From the NCBI GenBank assembly GCA_030068075.1, contig CM057829.1:83753132-83817131 (forward strand): 64,000 bases of DNA, written 5' to 3'. The notes below the pieces were generated by a model. It saw only the letters and a list, made by a program, of their open reading frames with translations. It was not told the origin of the DNA and did no database searches. Positions 61,010-64,000 of this stretch are shown here, one piece after another; position 1 is the stretch's first letter, and every line of letters begins with the position of its first letter. Made by a program: the position numbers and the translations under genes. Source of the DNA: Paguma larvata. Taxonomy: Eukaryota > Chordata > Mammalia > Carnivora > Viverridae.

Positions 61010-62160
61010 AATGGAATGGGAAAAACGGCCACACTCACTCATGAAAATTTTCCTTTAAAGCTAAAATTATATTTGTGTGGTTAATTTTAAATTGTATTTT
61101 CAGGAAAAATAAACCATAGTCAACTAAATATAAAACAAGTCATAAAATTAAATGTATATTCCTTTTGGCAAAGAAGTAATTTTTAGAAAATATTTGGATT
61201 GGGACACTTCTGGGACTCTTGTCCCCACTGAAAAGCACTAACATTCTTAGTAAAGGTTAAGTAATTTGTTCTTTTTTAGTTATTCTAAGTATGAATTATT
61301 AAATATTTATACAGAATTACTAATAATGTCTTGGTTTGAGTAACAATCATCATATATGATATTCCTGATGTTTTACCTATAATTACATTTCCTCACATAA
61401 GAGAAAAGTTCATAATAGAAGACAGAGAAAACTTTCCTATGGTTTAAATATTTCAAATGTTAGGATTCCGTGGAAACTAATTATCAATATTTCAAACTTT
61501 TCCAGCTTCAGAGATAAAAAGCACCCTGAACCAATAAATAGAGAGACATCGTAAAAGCCAGGCATTTTTAACAGTAATTTAGAAAACAAAATTTTATGCT
61601 AATAACACTAGATATTTATTTTCAATTACCCTAGGTAATTTGCTTTCCTTAACCACAGGAAACTAGTTTTCAGTAATTAATATTGCTTTAAACTTTACCT
61701 GGAATTCCTTCTTAAGGAGTTCTTCCTAAATGGCATAGAGTTTAAAAATTAATGACCCAATTTGGGAAAAATACCACATTTAGATCTCTGAGTTAGATGA
61801 TTGTTAGAGTAATTCAGAGGAAACATACAGAGCAAACCAGGAAACATGGCAATAAGCATGAAATAAAAATTATTTAAGTCTATTTGTCTATGTATATTTA
61901 TAGATACATATACATATACATATACATATGCAAATACATATAACTTCTGATTCTGAGTGTTAATAATGTGTGGCCTTCCTTTTTTTTTTCTTTCTGTTGG
62001 AGAACTTAACTGACTTCAAAAGGAGTTAGTATTTAATAAAGAAATGATGGACAAGGCAGAGAATTGGAAATAGAGCTCATGATATACACAGCTTCAGTGC
62101 TGGTTTTGTCATTTCCCTGCTTGATGGTTTAAGAAAGGTACTCAAGGTCATCTAATGCCT
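61010..62160. other. Unassigned sequence
   Basis: Contains a (CATATA)n patch at 61903-61942 and a 12-base T run near 61979. No gene or repeat family recognised. Confidence 0.5.
61903..61942. repeat. (ATACAT)n microsatellite
   Basis: GATACATATACATATACATA, then TACATATGCAAATACATATA: about five six-base units. Confidence 0.9.
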
Positions 62161-62167
62161 CCTTAAT

Positions 62168-62300
62168 GGAAGTATGATTCATGGACTTGCACCGCTGTGC
62201 CACCTAAAACAGAATCCCAAGCCCTACCCCAAACCTACTGAAGCAGAATCTATATTTTAACAAGGTCCCATAAGCACTGTACACACACATTGTTTTTCAG
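62168..62300 (+). mobile_element. MER5A-like (hAT-Charlie) DNA transposon fragment
   Basis: AAAACAGAATCCCAAGCCCT, ACCCCAAACCTACTGAAGCA, GAATCTATATTTTAACAAGG and TCCCATAAGCACTGTACAC match the well-known MER5A middle on the plus strand. Ends are not resolved. Confidence 0.8.
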
Positions 62301-62304
62301 TCAA

Positions 62305-63715
62305 CTTAGTTGAAACCTTAATCCCCAAAGTAGAGCTCACAAGAACGAAGATTGAAAATCAGGAGCAGGTAATGGAAGGCCTTGTCCGGCATGTATAAAG
62401 ATGTATGTAAGAGAAATCCTCACTCAGTGGACTTCAACAATAAAGATTTTTGTTCCATGTTCAGAGTAAAGGTGACCTAGAGGGATAGTAACTTCAGGAG
62501 ATGAATTGAGTTTCACTATAATTTGTGTTTGCTTCATAATCAGGCTCGTAGCTTAATGGATGCTGCTGTTCCAAGCACCGCATCAAGAAGTGTCACTTCC
62601 TTTCATAAATATTTCTTAGGAGTAAAAAATATTTTTCCAAGAATTCCCTCAAAAAGCCCTTATTGTGTTTCATTTGCCAGAACTGGACCACACGCCTATC
62701 CCTAACACAATTAGTGGCAGTGGAAAAAGAGATTACCATGATTGCTTAGACAATCAACAACAGTTCCACAAGCTCAGCTTGTGGTCGTCTTCCCCTAAGA
62801 CATAGAGAGTTAAGTTGAAACTTGAAAAATAGGTGTTCTGTTGGGATAGAAGGGAAGAAAAAGGTGTTTTGTACATAACTTCCTCCTATAGTCAAAGTGG
62901 AAACATTGGAAGATTTTAAACAGTGAGATGATTATATCTGTTTACAGAAAAATATTGAAGATACACATTGAGAAAAGCCATTGTTAAGAAGCTATTATAA
63001 TTCAAATGAGAATAAGCTAGGGGTCCAAATCAAAGTAATTATAGAAATAAGGAAGTGATCTATTTGAGGAACATAGTATCTAAGAAATAAAATAGAAAGG
63101 AACTAGTGACCTAATAGTTGAGTGGAAATGGAAAATGAGATAAGAAAGGGCCTAGGAGGGTTTCTGGGCTACATAGATTGACTGTTTCCTCAAATGTAGA
63201 AATTATGTGTATGTATTTGTTTACTAGAATATACCAAATCCCTAGCAGAGTGAAAGATACAATCTAATTCATCAATAAATATTTATGAAAGTAAGAAATA
63301 AATATATCATTAATTGAAGACGTTAATCCAGGTATGAAAAGATTTGGATGAACAAAAAATGCTTGTGGATCTATGAAATGATGCTGCTCAGTTAGACATT
63401 AACCTTTTAAGTCTAGGGAAAGATATTTAAGCTTAAAGTGGAATAGATACTTAGAAAATCTCTAGCTCTTTCTTACTTATATTTTCTGGGTTTTCTCTTG
63501 TTTCTTTTCCTTTATGTTTTCCCTTTATCCTAGTCTCTCCACAAAGCTTACTTTCCCACACTGGTGACAGGAAAAATGAGGATATTGAAAGCCATTTCAG
63601 GGGAAAACCATGGTCTCTGAATTTCATAACCTCAGAATTAGAAATTTTGCATACCTTTTCCATGCAGCCATTGTTGTCTTTTGGGTGAGTAAGATCATGG
63701 TATAAGATAATCAAA
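62305..63715. other. Unassigned 1.4 kb stretch
   Basis: No gene or repeat recognised. The reverse frame at 63451-63714 (87 codons) has no known domain. Confidence 0.5.
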
Positions 63716-63719
63716 CACT

Positions 63720-63835
63720 ATTTTCCCACAACTCTGCATTTTTCACATTCTGTTTCTTCTTCCTGGAATGTTCTTATTGCTTTTATCTGCCTGCTTCAGT
63801 TTTACTCATCCTTGACGTTTCAAATAAATGTCACC
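63720..63835 (+). mobile_element. L2 relic, plus strand
   Basis: CTTCTTCCTGGAATGTTCTT, CTGCCTGCTTCAGTTTTACT and TTTCAAATAAATGTCACCTG follow the L2 3' region in sense order. Confidence 0.62.
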
Positions 63836-63849
63836 TGAATTTAATTGTA

Positions 63850-63955
63850 AAACATCTATTGAATAACTATTCTATAAGCCCAAACTGGGCTAGGTCCTAG
63901 AGGTGCAAAGATAATGAGATATAATCTTTGCATTCAAGAAGGTTACTTCTTTCCA
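63850..63955 (-). mobile_element. L2 3'-end relic, reverse strand
   Basis: CATCTATTGAATAACTATTC, TGGGCTAGGTCCTAGAGGTG and AATCTTTGCATTCAAGAAGG match the reverse of the L2 tail. It lies tail-to-tail with the sense L2 fragment before it. Confidence 0.6.
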
Positions 63956-63971
63956 TTTAGGAAAATAGTCT

Positions 63972-64000
63972 CTTTTTTTAACATTTTTATTTCTTATTGA
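63972..64000 (-). mobile_element. Possible start of a reverse feline SINE cut by the window edge
   Basis: TTTTTTTAACATTTTTATTT followed by CTTATTGA resembles the A-tail side of the cat SINE in reverse. Too short to be sure. Confidence 0.35.

Overview
This window looks like intergenic or deep intronic DNA from a carnivoran of the cat lineage (Feliformia, most likely Felidae). The diagnostic signal is at least fourteen copies of a tRNA-Lys-derived CAN-SINE of the feline type: a head reading GGGGCGCCTGGGTGGCTCAG or a mutated form of it, a B-box-like GGTTTGAGCCC, a CT-rich middle and an (AAATAAA)n tail. Carnivore-type LINE-1 copies occur on both strands. I find no protein-coding gene, tRNA, rRNA, CRISPR array, prokaryotic feature or mitochondrial insertion. 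The longest open frames are short, lack similarity to anything I recognise, or are decayed L1 ORF2 pieces or low-complexity translations. Base composition is AT-rich throughout, apart from a GC-richer L1 5' region at about 33.3-34.7 kb.

Layout. 0-1.2 kb: an old L1 3' end carrying two SINEs. 1.2-9.9 kb: mostly unassigned sequence with a short L1 3' fragment (2.9 kb), an 84-bp tandem duplication (4.1 kb) and a MIR (5.3 kb). 9.9-15.8 kb: an old L1 remnant followed by a nearly end-to-end old L1, which is interrupted by a truncated SINE and by a younger L1 with a recognisable target-site duplication. 15.8-26.3 kb: mostly unassigned, with MIR fragments and one reverse SINE. 26.3-29.7 kb: a reverse-strand stack in which an old L1 hosts a young L1, a SINE and a second old L1, and the second L1 hosts a solitary-LTR-like element. 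29.9-32.2 kb: an L1 remnant and a long L2 relic. 33.1-40.0 kb: an old L1 with its 5' region but a large internal deletion, hosting a younger L1 (itself hit by a SINE) and two further SINEs. 40-50.8 kb: unassigned sequence with MIRs, a (GT)21 microsatellite, a small inverted-repeat DNA transposon and a Tigger-like fragment. 50.85-52.85 kb: an old reverse-strand L1 with a SINE. 53-64 kb: SINEs with clear duplications, MIR and L2 relics, a MER5A-like fragment and a diverged tandem duplication of about 400 bp.

No genes act together here. What the window records is a history of insertion, internal deletion and microsatellite growth. I looked for an undescribed system and found none I could defend. 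The best leads are the diverged 400-bp tandem repeat at 60 kb, the nested insertion stacks with dateable order, matching AT-repeat expansions in two different L1s, and a few structured but unassigned stretches. Family names come from remembered consensus sequences and were not computed, so subfamily names are tentative and most element edges are good to about 10-30 bp.
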